Source of the DNA: an uncultured Oscillospiraceae bacterium
Lineage (GTDB): Bacteria; Bacillota; Clostridia; Oscillospirales; Ruminococcaceae
Assembly (NCBI GenBank): GCA_900539195.1
Contig: UQBC01000042.1
Location: 1 to 21,110, forward strand
Direction: 5' to 3'
Length of the DNA: 21,110 nucleotides
Part shown: positions 1 through 6,757 of the stretch, in pieces
How positions within the stretch are numbered: position 1 is the stretch's first letter
Layout: each line of letters starts with the position of its first letter
Notes under the pieces: generated by a model
The model's database searches: none
What the model saw: the letters and a program-made list of their open reading frames with translations, nothing else
What the model was told of the DNA's origin: nothing
Program-made: the position numbers and the translations under genes

Positions 1-6
1 GAGTGT

Positions 7-59
7 GGGGCTGCCGCCCTCACCCCGCTTGGGGCTACGCCCCAAACCCCATTTTTTTT
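7..59. repeat. GC-rich double-hairpin repeat, possible terminator of upstream gene
   Basis: Two short GC-rich palindromes lie in tandem: GGGGCTGCCGCCC at 7-19 and GGGGC-TAC-GCCCC at 31-43. They are followed by AAACCCC and a run of eight T at 52-59. A hairpin plus T-run could terminate a transcript entering from the left. Read on the minus strand, the same two modules occur in the same order and with similar spacing as in the repeat at 4942-5027, so this is also one copy of a dispersed repeat family. The repeat relation is seen directly; the terminator role is inferred. Confidence 0.55.
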
Positions 60-93
60 GATAACGATAGAGGTTTTTCGGCAGACTGAAAAA

Positions 94-186
94 GTTAAAA
101 GGGTGCGGCGAGAGCCGCCCGCCGTCAGACGAGGTGCGAAAACGCACAAGCGGTTTGAAAGGCGAATTTGAACCGGCACAATGCCG
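94..186 (+). repeat. Tandem three-hairpin element, copy 1
   Basis: First of two copies of a ~93-bp element upstream of topA. It holds three stem-loops: GCGGC-GAGA-GCCGC at 105-118 (GNRA-type loop), GTGCG-AAAA-CGCAC at 134-147, and CGGCA-CAA-TGCCG at 174-186, which is followed by TTTT. The linker GTTTGAAAGGCGAATT (153-168) is identical in copy 2, and the first 32 bases (94-125) are also identical. The middle stem differs from copy 2 by compensatory changes. I do not recognise it as a named RNA family. It could be a structured leader, a tandem attenuator or a palindromic mobile repeat. Confidence 0.75.
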
Positions 187-193
187 TTTTGTT

Positions 194-222
194 AAGACAA
201 AATAAAAAAGCAAAGATAAAAT
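194..222 (+). promoter_or_regulatory. Possible weak promoter between the two hairpin copies
   Basis: The A-rich spacer between the repeat copies contains AAGACA (194-199), a 17-base gap and TAAAAT (217-222). These are partial matches to sigma-A -35 and -10 boxes. If used, transcription would begin near 229, so the topA mRNA leader would consist almost entirely of repeat copy 2. The match is modest, and A-rich DNA often produces such boxes by chance. Confidence 0.25.
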
Positions 223-314
223 GTTAAAAGGGTGCGGCGAGAGCCGCCCGCCGTACACAAACCGTAGCAATACGCAAACAGTTTGAAAGGCGAATTCGGA
301 GCGGCACGTTGCCG
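223..314 (+). repeat. Tandem three-hairpin element, copy 2, abutting the topA RBS
   Basis: Second copy, offset 128-129 bases from copy 1. Stem-loops are GCGGC-GAGA-GCCGC (234-247), CGTA-GCAA-TACG (263-274) and CGGCA-CGT-TGCCG (302-314). The last stem ends where the purine-rich ribosome binding site of topA begins (316-325), so its folding could affect access to that site. Both outer hairpins are conserved between the copies, whereas the middle one keeps its pairing with different bases. The regulatory role is inferred. Confidence 0.75.
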
Positions 315-334
315 TGGAAAGGAAGACGAAAAAT

Positions 335-2434
335 TTGTCCCATCTGGTAATAGTTGAGTCGCCTGCGAAGGCGAAAACAATTGAGAAATATCTCGGAAAG
401 GATTATTCCGTAGTAGCATCTGTAGGTCATATCCGTGATCTGCCGAAGTCGAAGCTCGGAGTTGACGTTGACAACAACTTTGAGCCTAAGTATGAGAACA
501 AGAAAGATAAGGCGGCTCTTATAAAAGAGCTTAAGAAAGATGCAAAGGCGTCTGACATAGTATATCTTGCGACCGACCCTGATAGAGAGGGAGAGGCTAT
601 TTCTTGGCACCTGGCACACGTCCTTGGGATAAGTCCGGACGCACCTGTGCGTGTAACGTTCAGCGAGATCACAAAGAGCGGTATCGAGGCGGGCATGAGC
701 CATCCGAGAACGCTTGATATGGACCTTATCAACGCACAGCAGGCAAGACGTATACTTGACCGAATAGTGGGCTATAAATTAAGCCCGTTCTTATGGAAGA
801 AAGTCAGACGAGGTCTTTCGGCAGGCCGTGTACAGTCGGTTGCGGTAAGGCTTATCGTTGACAGAGAGCAGGAGATAGAGAGCTTTGAGGCACAGGAATA
901 CTGGAGCATAGACGCAAAGCTGTTGTCCGCTTCGAGCAGACGTGCATTCCCTGCAAAGCTGACAGAGGTCAAGGGCGAGAAGTTCAAAGCGCTCAATAAA
1001 GAAGAAACCGACAAGGTGCTTGCTATGCTTGAAAACGGCGAGTTTATCATCACCAATATCAAGAACAGCACAAGAAAGAAAACACCTGCACCGCCGTTCA
1101 CCACCTCTACCTTACAGCAGGAAGCGTCAAGAAAGCTGTCTTTCAACGCTAGACGTACAATGAAAGCGGCGCAGGAGCTGTATGAGGGCGTTGAGATACC
1201 CGATATGGGCGCAGTAGGTATCATAACCTATATGCGAACAGACAGCCTGCGTATTTCCGATGAGGCAAAAGCGGCTGCGGCACAGATGATAGAATCGACA
1301 TACGGCAAGGAATATCTGCCCTCAAAGCCCAGAGTATTCAAGTCGAAGAACAATGCTCAGGACGCACACGAGGCTATCCGTCCGACAATAATCACGCTTA
1401 CTCCCGAAAAGGTAAAGTCTGCGCTTTCTGGCGACCAGTACAAGCTGTATAAGCTGATATGGGAGCGTTTTATGGCAAGCCAGATGGAAAATCAGCTTCT
1501 TGATACAAAGGCGGTAGATATTACCTGCGGAGAGTGTCTGTTCAAGGCAAACGGATATACCGTGAAATTTGACGGCTTTACAAAGCTGTATGAAGAAAGC
1601 AAGGATAATGACGAAGAGGAGGGCGGCGCACTGCCGGCTCTTGAAGTAGGCGAAAAGCTGAAAGTAAAAGAACTTACGGGCAACCAGCACTTTACTCAGC
1701 CGCCACCGAGATATACAGAGGCGAGCCTTATCAAAGCGCTTGAAGAAAACGGCATAGGCAGACCGTCTACCTATGCGCCTACAATCGCTACAATACTCGA
1801 CAGACACTATGTTGAGCGTGAGGCAAAGCAGTTAAAGCCGACCTCGCTCGGTATAGTTATTACCGACCTTATGAAAGGCCACTTTGAGCGTATAGTTGAC
1901 GCAAAGTTTACCGCACAGATGGAAAGCGACCTTGATAAGATAGAAGCAGGCAAGGCTGACTGGGTGGACGTACTTGGAAAGTTCTATACAGGCTTTGACA
2001 AGATGCTTACAAAGGCTGAAAAGGATATGGAGGGCAAGAGGGTAAAGATACCCGATGAGCCTACCGATATAGTCTGCGACAAGTGCGGAAAGCCTATGGT
2101 CATAAAGATAGGACCTTACGGAAAGTTCCTGGGCTGTTCGGGATTCCCGGAGTGCAAGAATACAAAGAGAATAGTAAACGAAACAGGCGGACTTTGCCCG
2201 CACTGCGGCGGCAAGATGCTTGCGAAGAAGTCAAAGAAGGGCAAGCCTTTCTTCGGATGCGAGAACTACAAGGATTGCAATTTTATGACGTGGGATACCC
2301 CGCTTGCGGATAAGTGCCCTAAGTGCGGCTCGACACTGTTCAAGAAAGTCGGCAAGCAGGGTCAGGTATACTGTGCAAAGGACGGTTGCGGATATGTACG
2401 TCCTGCCGATGAGGATAAGAAGAACGAAAACTGA
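335..2434 (+). CDS. topA: DNA topoisomerase I (type IA)
   Basis: Type IA topoisomerase that relaxes negatively supercoiled DNA through a transient 5'-phosphotyrosine. Residues are numbered from the TTG at 335 (699 aa). The Toprim domain begins LVIVESPAKAKTI and has the acidic ATDPDREGE motif at about 79-87. The active-site tyrosine lies in GIITYMRTDS (Y299). Three C-terminal four-cysteine zinc fingers follow (from about 585, 621 and 662). TTG 335 is chosen because GGAAAGGAAG lies 9 bases upstream and the family usually starts just before LVIVESP. An in-frame GTG at 314 falls in the last hairpin of the upstream repeat and has a poorer ribosome site. It stops 15 bases before trmFO, as is common in Bacillota. 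No frameshift or missing key residue was seen. Confidence 0.97.
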   Translation: MSHLVIVESPAKAKTIEKYLGKDYSVVASVGHIRDLPKSKLGVDVDNNFEPKYENKKDKAALIKELKKDAKASDIVYLATDPDREGEAISWHLAHVLGISPDAPVRVTFSEITKSGIEAGMSHPRTLDMDLINAQQARRILDRIVGYKLSPFLWKKVRRGLSAGRVQSVAVRLIVDREQEIESFEAQEYWSIDAKLLSASSRRAFPAKLTEVKGEKFKALNKEETDKVLAMLENGEFIITNIKNSTRKKTPAPPFTTSTLQQEASRKLSFNARRTMKAAQELYEGVEIPDMGAVGIITYMRTDSLRISDEAKAAAAQMIESTYGKEYLPSKPRVFKSKNNAQDAHEAIRPTIITLTPEKVKSALSGDQYKLYKLIWERFMASQMENQLLDTKAVDITCGECLFKANGYTVKFDGFTKLYEESKDNDEEEGGALPALEVGEKLKVKELTGNQHFTQPPPRYTEASLIKALEENGIGRPSTYAPTIATILDRHYVEREAKQLKPTSLGIVITDLMKGHFERIVDAKFTAQMESDLDKIEAGKADWVDVLGKFYTGFDKMLTKAEKDMEGKRVKIPDEPTDIVCDKCGKPMVIKIGPYGKFLGCSGFPECKNTKRIVNETGGLCPHCGGKMLAKKSKKGKPFFGCENYKDCNFMTWDTPLADKCPKCGSTLFKKVGKQGQVYCAKDGCGYVRPADEDKKNEN

Positions 2435-2449
2435 TAAGGATAAGATAAA

Positions 2450-3769
2450 TTGGATAAAACTACTGTTACCGTAATAGGCGCAGGTCTTGCGGGAGTTGAG
2501 GCGGCATGGGCGCTTGCGAACAGAGGCTTTCATGTAAGGCTGTGTGAGATGAAGCCGGAAAAGTATTCGCCTGCCCATAAGTACAAGGGCTTTGCGGAGC
2601 TTGTGTGCAGTAATTCGCTGAAAAGTGCGGATACCGCCAGCGCCTGCGGTATGCTTAAGGAAGAAATGCGTTATATGAACTCTGTGACGATGAGAGCCGC
2701 AGAGAAAACAAAGGTCGGTGCAGGCGGCGCTCTTGCGGTCAACCGCACGGAGTTTTCCGACGCTGTGACCGAAATGATAACTAATCACCCGTATATTGAG
2801 ATCGTAAACGGCGAGATAACGGAGTTTCCCAAAAGCGATACCGTAATTGCGACAGGTCCGCTGACAAGTGATATATTTGCAGAAAAGATACAGGAGCGCT
2901 GCGGAAGTCCGCTCAGCTTCTACGATGCGGCGGCTCCTATAGTTACCGCAGAAAGCATTGATATGAGCCTTGCGTTTTTCGCTACACGTTATGACAAGGG
3001 CGAGGCGGATTATATCAACTGCCCGATGACAAAGGAAGAATACGAAGCCTTTTATAACGAGCTTGTAAACGCAGAGAGCGTACAGCTCAAAAGCTTTGAG
3101 AATCTTAAAGTGTATGAGGGCTGTATGCCTGTAGAGGTGCTTGCAAAGCGAGGGATTGAAAGCGTCCGCTACGGCTGTATGAAGCCTGTGGGTCTTATCG
3201 ACCCCAGAACGGGCAGACGGCCTTATGCGGTGGTACAGCTGAGAAAAGAAAACAACGAGGGCACGCTTTATAACCTTGTGGGATTCCAGACGAATCTTAA
3301 ATTCGGAGAGCAGAAAAGAGTATTCTCGATGATAACGGGGCTTCAGAATGCGGAATTTGTAAGATACGGCGTTATGCACAGGAACACATTCCTCAATTCG
3401 CCCGGACTGCTTGATAAGAATTTCAGACTTATCGACAGCGACAACATATATTTCGCAGGTCAGATGACGGGTGTTGAGGGATATGTCGAAAGTGCGGCAT
3501 CGGGCATTATAGCAGGGATAAATCTTGCGAGGGCACTTGACGGAGAAAAGCCGCTCGAACTGCCCGAAACCTGCATGACAGCGGCACTGGCAAGGCATAT
3601 AAGCACGGAGAACAAGGACTTTCAGCCGATGGGGGCGAATATGGGAATACTGCCGCCGCTCCCCGAAAGGATAAAGGACAAGAAGCTGAGATACAGGACG
3701 ATTGCGGACAGAGGACTTGAGGATCTGAGAAAAGCACTCTGCGAGCAGGGAATCGCTGCACAGCGGTAA
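2450..3769 (+). CDS. trmFO: Methylenetetrahydrofolate--tRNA-(uracil-5-)-methyltransferase TrmFO
   Basis: Folate- and FAD-dependent enzyme that makes m5U at position 54 of the tRNA T-loop. It has 439 aa, the normal family length. The N-terminus carries the FAD dinucleotide fold GAGLAGVEAAW (10-20) followed by CEMKP. The two family cysteines are visible: C53 in CSNSLKS and C225 in YEGCMPVE, the latter matching the nucleophile of characterised TrmFO proteins. The C-terminal FAD contact FAGQMTGVEGYVES is intact. The start is a TTG, supported by AAGGA at 2436-2440 with 9-base spacing and by the position of the FAD motif. It follows topA by 15 bases, as in many Bacillota, so the two are probably co-transcribed. 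Confidence 0.96.
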   Translation: MDKTTVTVIGAGLAGVEAAWALANRGFHVRLCEMKPEKYSPAHKYKGFAELVCSNSLKSADTASACGMLKEEMRYMNSVTMRAAEKTKVGAGGALAVNRTEFSDAVTEMITNHPYIEIVNGEITEFPKSDTVIATGPLTSDIFAEKIQERCGSPLSFYDAAAPIVTAESIDMSLAFFATRYDKGEADYINCPMTKEEYEAFYNELVNAESVQLKSFENLKVYEGCMPVEVLAKRGIESVRYGCMKPVGLIDPRTGRRPYAVVQLRKENNEGTLYNLVGFQTNLKFGEQKRVFSMITGLQNAEFVRYGVMHRNTFLNSPGLLDKNFRLIDSDNIYFAGQMTGVEGYVESAASGIIAGINLARALDGEKPLELPETCMTAALARHISTENKDFQPMGANMGILPPLPERIKDKKLRYRTIADRGLEDLRKALCEQGIAAQR

Positions 3770-3910
3770 TGCGGTCTGTCTGTCTGTTTAGCAAAACAGC
3801 AAAACAGCTTTTTGAACGGTCGGTGTTTTGATACGGGAGGGGCAGACCCTCTGTGAAAAACTAAAGGCGAAGCGATAAGTACCGGATTTTATACGAAAGG
3901 AAAACGGATT
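3770..3910 (+). other. Intergenic trmFO-plsX, weak inverted repeats only
   Basis: This gap contains a GTCT tetranucleotide repeat (about 3774-3785), two copies of GCAAAACA (3791-3806), a 5-bp GAGGG/CCCTC hairpin at 3837-3851, and the plsX ribosome site AAAGGA at 3896-3901. CTGTTT (3784-3789) can pair with AAACAG before CTTTTT (3809-3814), a weak terminator candidate. No convincing promoter or small gene was seen. Confidence 0.35.
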
Positions 3911-4909
3911 ATGAAAATAGCTATAGACGCTTTCGGCGGAGATAATGCGCCGGACGAGGTAGTAAAGGGTGCGGTTGACGCTGTAAAGGAGTACGGAGTT
4001 GACATTGTACTGACGGGCGACACAAAGAAGCTCGACGAGTGCTTTGAAAGACTGGGGCTTTCAAAGGATCATATCACATTTGAGCAGGCTGACGGAGTTA
4101 TCGAGATAGAGGATAACCCCAAGATGATATTAAAGGAAAAGAAGAACTGCTCAATGGGCGTGGCTATGCAGATGGTAGCTGACGGCAGAGCGGACGCTAT
4201 GATAAGCGCAGGCAGTACGGCGGCTCTTGTTATGGGCGGTACTCTTATAGTAAAGCGTATCAAGGGCGTAAAGCGTCCGTCACTGACACCTGTAATGCCC
4301 GGTCTTAATAATATGTATATACTGCTTGACGGCGGTGCAAACGTTGATTGCCGTCCTGATATGTTAAGGCAGTTTGCTGTTATGGGCAGTGTTTATATGA
4401 ACAAGATAATGGGTGTTGACAACCCCAAGGTCGGACTGCTGAATGTCGGTGCAGAAGAAGAAAAGGGCAGGGAGCTTGAACAGGAAACTTACGCTCTGCT
4501 CAAAAACAGCACGCTGAATTTCACGGGCAATGTCGAGGCGAGAAATGCGGCTTTAGGCGAGGTCGACGTTGTTGTAACGGACGGCTTTACGGGTAACATC
4601 TACCTTAAAACAGTAGAGGGTATGGGCAAGTTTATGAAGGCTTCGCTCAAGAAGATATTCTTCCGCAACCTCGGCACAAAGATAGGCGCAATGTTTACTA
4701 TGAAGGGCATCAAGGAAATAAGCAAGCAGATGGACTACAGGGAAACAGGCGGTTCTCCGCTTTTAGGTACGGCAAAGCCTGTGCTTAAGGCGCACGGCAG
4801 CAGTGACGCTCTTGCATTCAAGAATGCCGTAAGACAGGCCAAGGATTTCGTTGAGAGAAACGTTATCGCAGAGATGGAAAAGGTGCTGTCGGAAAATACG
4901 GAAGGTTGA
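3911..4909 (+). CDS. plsX: Phosphate acyltransferase PlsX
   Basis: PlsX converts acyl-ACP to acyl-phosphate, the acyl donor for the glycerol-3-phosphate acyltransferase PlsY, and so starts phosphatidic acid synthesis. At 332 aa it is full length. The N-terminal signature MKIAIDAFGGDNAP, the MISAGSTAALVMGG segment (about 97-110) and the VTDGFTGNIYLKT segment are typical of the family. The start ATG has AAAGGA 9 bases upstream. In many Bacillota plsX is followed by acpP and rnc. Here the stop is followed by a GC-rich repeat and then rnc, with no acpP. A PlsY-like partner is encoded about 14 kb downstream, but its first motif is atypical, so it may not be the main partner. Confidence 0.96.
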   Translation: MKIAIDAFGGDNAPDEVVKGAVDAVKEYGVDIVLTGDTKKLDECFERLGLSKDHITFEQADGVIEIEDNPKMILKEKKNCSMGVAMQMVADGRADAMISAGSTAALVMGGTLIVKRIKGVKRPSLTPVMPGLNNMYILLDGGANVDCRPDMLRQFAVMGSVYMNKIMGVDNPKVGLLNVGAEEEKGRELEQETYALLKNSTLNFTGNVEARNAALGEVDVVVTDGFTGNIYLKTVEGMGKFMKASLKKIFFRNLGTKIGAMFTMKGIKEISKQMDYRETGGSPLLGTAKPVLKAHGSSDALAFKNAVRQAKDFVERNVIAEMEKVLSENTEG

Positions 4910-4941
4910 TTAATATCATTTGACAGCATAAAGAAGAACAG

Positions 4942-5027
4942 CCTCGCACGAGGGGTCAAGGGGCGTAGCCCCTGACAGGGATGTGGGGCGGTAGCCCCCA
5001 TATATAAGCCCCTCCCATGGGGAGGGG
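4942..5027. repeat. Four-hairpin GC-rich intergenic repeat
   Basis: Four palindromes lie in a row: CCTCG-CA-CGAGG (4942-4953); GTCA-A-GGGGC/GCCCC-TGAC around GTA (4955-4976); TGGGGC/GCCCCCA (4984-5000); and CCCCTCCC-ATG-GGGAGGGG (5009-5027), a perfect 8-bp stem. TTGGGGTGGGG follows. Modules two and three match the repeat at 7-59 in inverted orientation. There is no T-run on the + strand, so a simple terminator is unlikely. This is probably a dispersed intergenic palindromic element inserted between plsX and rnc; its function is unknown. Confidence 0.7.
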
Positions 5028-5097
5028 TTGGGGTGGGGATAGTAAAAAAGCACTTAGTATTAATTGCTATGGTGCAACTATAAAGAAAGGTATTCTA

Positions 5098-5778
5098 ATG
5101 ACAGAGCTTGAACAGATAATAGGCTATACGTTCAAAAATCCTGAGCTTTTAAAAGAGGCTCTTACTCATTCGTCATACACAAACGGAAAACATCTGCGCA
5201 GTAACGAGCGCCTCGAATTTTTAGGCGACAGCGTGCTGAGCATTGTTGTGTCCGAGCATCTTTTTGAAAATCTTACTAATCTGCCCGAAGGACAGCTTAC
5301 CAAGATAAGAGCAAGCGTAGTGTGTGAAAATGCGCTTTATCCCTTTGCAAGAAAAATAGATTTAGGCAAGTATATTTTTCTGGGAAAAGGAGAAGAACAT
5401 ACGGGCGGCAGAGATCGCCACTCGATATTGGCGGACGCATTTGAGGCGCTTATTGCGGCAATATATCTTGACGGCGGATTTGAAGCGGCAAGGAATTTCA
5501 TACTGCCGTTTATACCGCCGCTCGATAAGCTGAGTACGGGTAAATTCCTGCTCGGAGATTACAAGACGGTATTGCAGGAGATAATCCAGCAGAACCCGGA
5601 GGAACGTGTTGCCTATGAGATAAGCGATGAAAGCGGACAGGCGCATAACAAGCAGTTTACGGCAAATGTGCTTCTGAACGGTCAGATAATAGGCACGGGT
5701 AAGGGTAAGAGCAAGAAGGAAGCGGAGCAGAGCGCCGCAAAAGAGGCTATAAGCCTTATGGGATATGAAACAAACTAA
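5098..5778 (+). CDS. rnc: Ribonuclease III
   Basis: Double-strand-specific endoribonuclease that processes rRNA precursors and structured mRNAs. It has 226 aa. The catalytic signature NERLEFLGDSV lies at 36-46 (E40, D44), with the second acidic pair in ADAFEAL (D113, E116). A C-terminal dsRNA-binding domain spans about 153-224 and ends GKSKKEAEQSAAKEAI. The ATG at 5098 is chosen because AAAGAAAGG lies 7 bases upstream and the protein starts at the usual point. The frame stays open back to an ATG at 5017, but that start lies in the loop of a repeat hairpin and would add a glycine-rich tail unlike the family. The 3' end overlaps the radical SAM gene by 14 bases. Confidence 0.96.
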   Translation: MTELEQIIGYTFKNPELLKEALTHSSYTNGKHLRSNERLEFLGDSVLSIVVSEHLFENLTNLPEGQLTKIRASVVCENALYPFARKIDLGKYIFLGKGEEHTGGRDRHSILADAFEALIAAIYLDGGFEAARNFILPFIPPLDKLSTGKFLLGDYKTVLQEIIQQNPEERVAYEISDESGQAHNKQFTANVLLNGQIIGTGKGKSKKEAEQSAAKEAISLMGYETN

Positions 5779-6757
5779 CATTTCGGTATTTATACCGCAT
5801 TACGGCTGTACGCATATATGCAGCTTCTGCAATCAGAAAACGATAAGCGGACACAGCGAGCCTGTCACTGAAAAGGAACTTGAAAGCATACTTGAGGGGC
5901 AGCTTGAAAATCTTAAAGACAGCGGTACGAAAGCGCAGATAGCGTTTTTCGGCGGCAGCTTTACCGCAATAGACAGGGATTATATGATAAGACTGCTGAC
6001 GGTAGCCAAGCGTTATACAGACGCATATCCCGAGCAGTATGACGGTATACGCTGTTCGACAAGACCCGACTGCATTGACGAGGAAATACTCGGCATTCTT
6101 AAAAGCTACGGTATGACGGCGATAGAACTTGGTGCACAGAGTATGAATGACGAGGTGCTGACAGCTAACCGCAGAGGCCATACGGCACAGGACGTAAGAC
6201 GTGCCTCACGGCTTATAAAGCAGAGCGGATTTGAACTCGGGCTTCAGATGATGACGGGGCTGTATAAGGACACGGAGCAATACTGCATTGATACCGCAAA
6301 GGAGTTTATCGCACTCCACTGCGACACGGTGAGGATTTACCCTACTGTTATACTGAAAAATACCGAACTTGGCAGGCTGCACGAGAGCGGAGCGTATGAC
6401 AGCTTTACCTTTGAGCAGACAACAAGGCTCTGTGCAAGGCTGCTCGATATGTTTAACAAGGCAGGGGTCGCAGTTATCCGTATGGGGCTTCACGCAAGCC
6501 GTGATGTTGAGCGGAATATGGTCGGGGGAGTATATCACCCGGCACTGCGTGAGATAGCCGAGAGCATATTGTATCTGGAAAAGATGAACGCTGTGTGCGA
6601 GGACGTGGGAAAATACGTCTTTTATACGGACAAGCGTAATATAAGCAAGATAATCGGGCAGGGCGGAGCTAACCGCAATGCGCTTTCACAGCGTGGAATT
6701 TCCTTTAAGATAAAGGAAGAGAAAGGCACGGATTTCCGTGCGGAGAGGATCGGTTGA
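5765..6757 (+). CDS. Radical SAM protein, Elp3-like
   Basis: Radical S-adenosylmethionine protein of 330 aa. The cluster-binding motif CTHICSFC (C15, C19, C22) gives the CxxxCxxC spacing, and the SAM-binding GGSFT follows at 63-67. The sequence around IPHYGCTHICSFCNQ and ELGAQSMND resembles the radical SAM half of Elp3/COG1243-type proteins, but there is no room for the C-terminal acetyltransferase domain of true Elp3. The gene overlaps rnc by 14 bases and shares one base (TGATG) with smc, so translation is probably coupled. This rnc-radical SAM-smc order recurs in Clostridia. Its substrate is unknown; a role in tRNA or RNA modification is suggested by family and neighbours only. Confidence 0.85.
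   Translation: MKQTNISVFIPHYGCTHICSFCNQKTISGHSEPVTEKELESILEGQLENLKDSGTKAQIAFFGGSFTAIDRDYMIRLLTVAKRYTDAYPEQYDGIRCSTRPDCIDEEILGILKSYGMTAIELGAQSMNDEVLTANRRGHTAQDVRRASRLIKQSGFELGLQMMTGLYKDTEQYCIDTAKEFIALHCDTVRIYPTVILKNTELGRLHESGAYDSFTFEQTTRLCARLLDMFNKAGVAVIRMGLHASRDVERNMVGGVYHPALREIAESILYLEKMNAVCEDVGKYVFYTDKRNISKIIGQGGANRNALSQRGISFKIKEEKGTDFRAERIG

Noticed and set aside
94..314. Tandem repeats as a CRISPR array
   Set aside because: There are only two copies, the repeat is ~93 bp with divergent internal sequence, and no cas genes are present.
314..334. GTG 314 as the topA start
   Set aside because: It lies at the end of a repeat hairpin, has a poorer ribosome site than TTG 335, and adds residues absent from the family.
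2231..3598. Long antisense open frame (455 codons) opposite topA/trmFO
   Set aside because: It is rich in Arg, His, Cys and Tyr, has no recognisable domain, and lies wholly opposite confident genes. It reflects codon bias on the + strand.
3837..3851. GAGGG/CCCTC hairpin as the trmFO terminator
   Set aside because: It is a 5-bp stem with no following T-run.
5017..5097. ATG 5017 as the rnc start
   Set aside because: It sits in the loop of the CCCCTCCC hairpin and would add a Gly/Trp-rich tail. ATG 5098 has a clear ribosome site.
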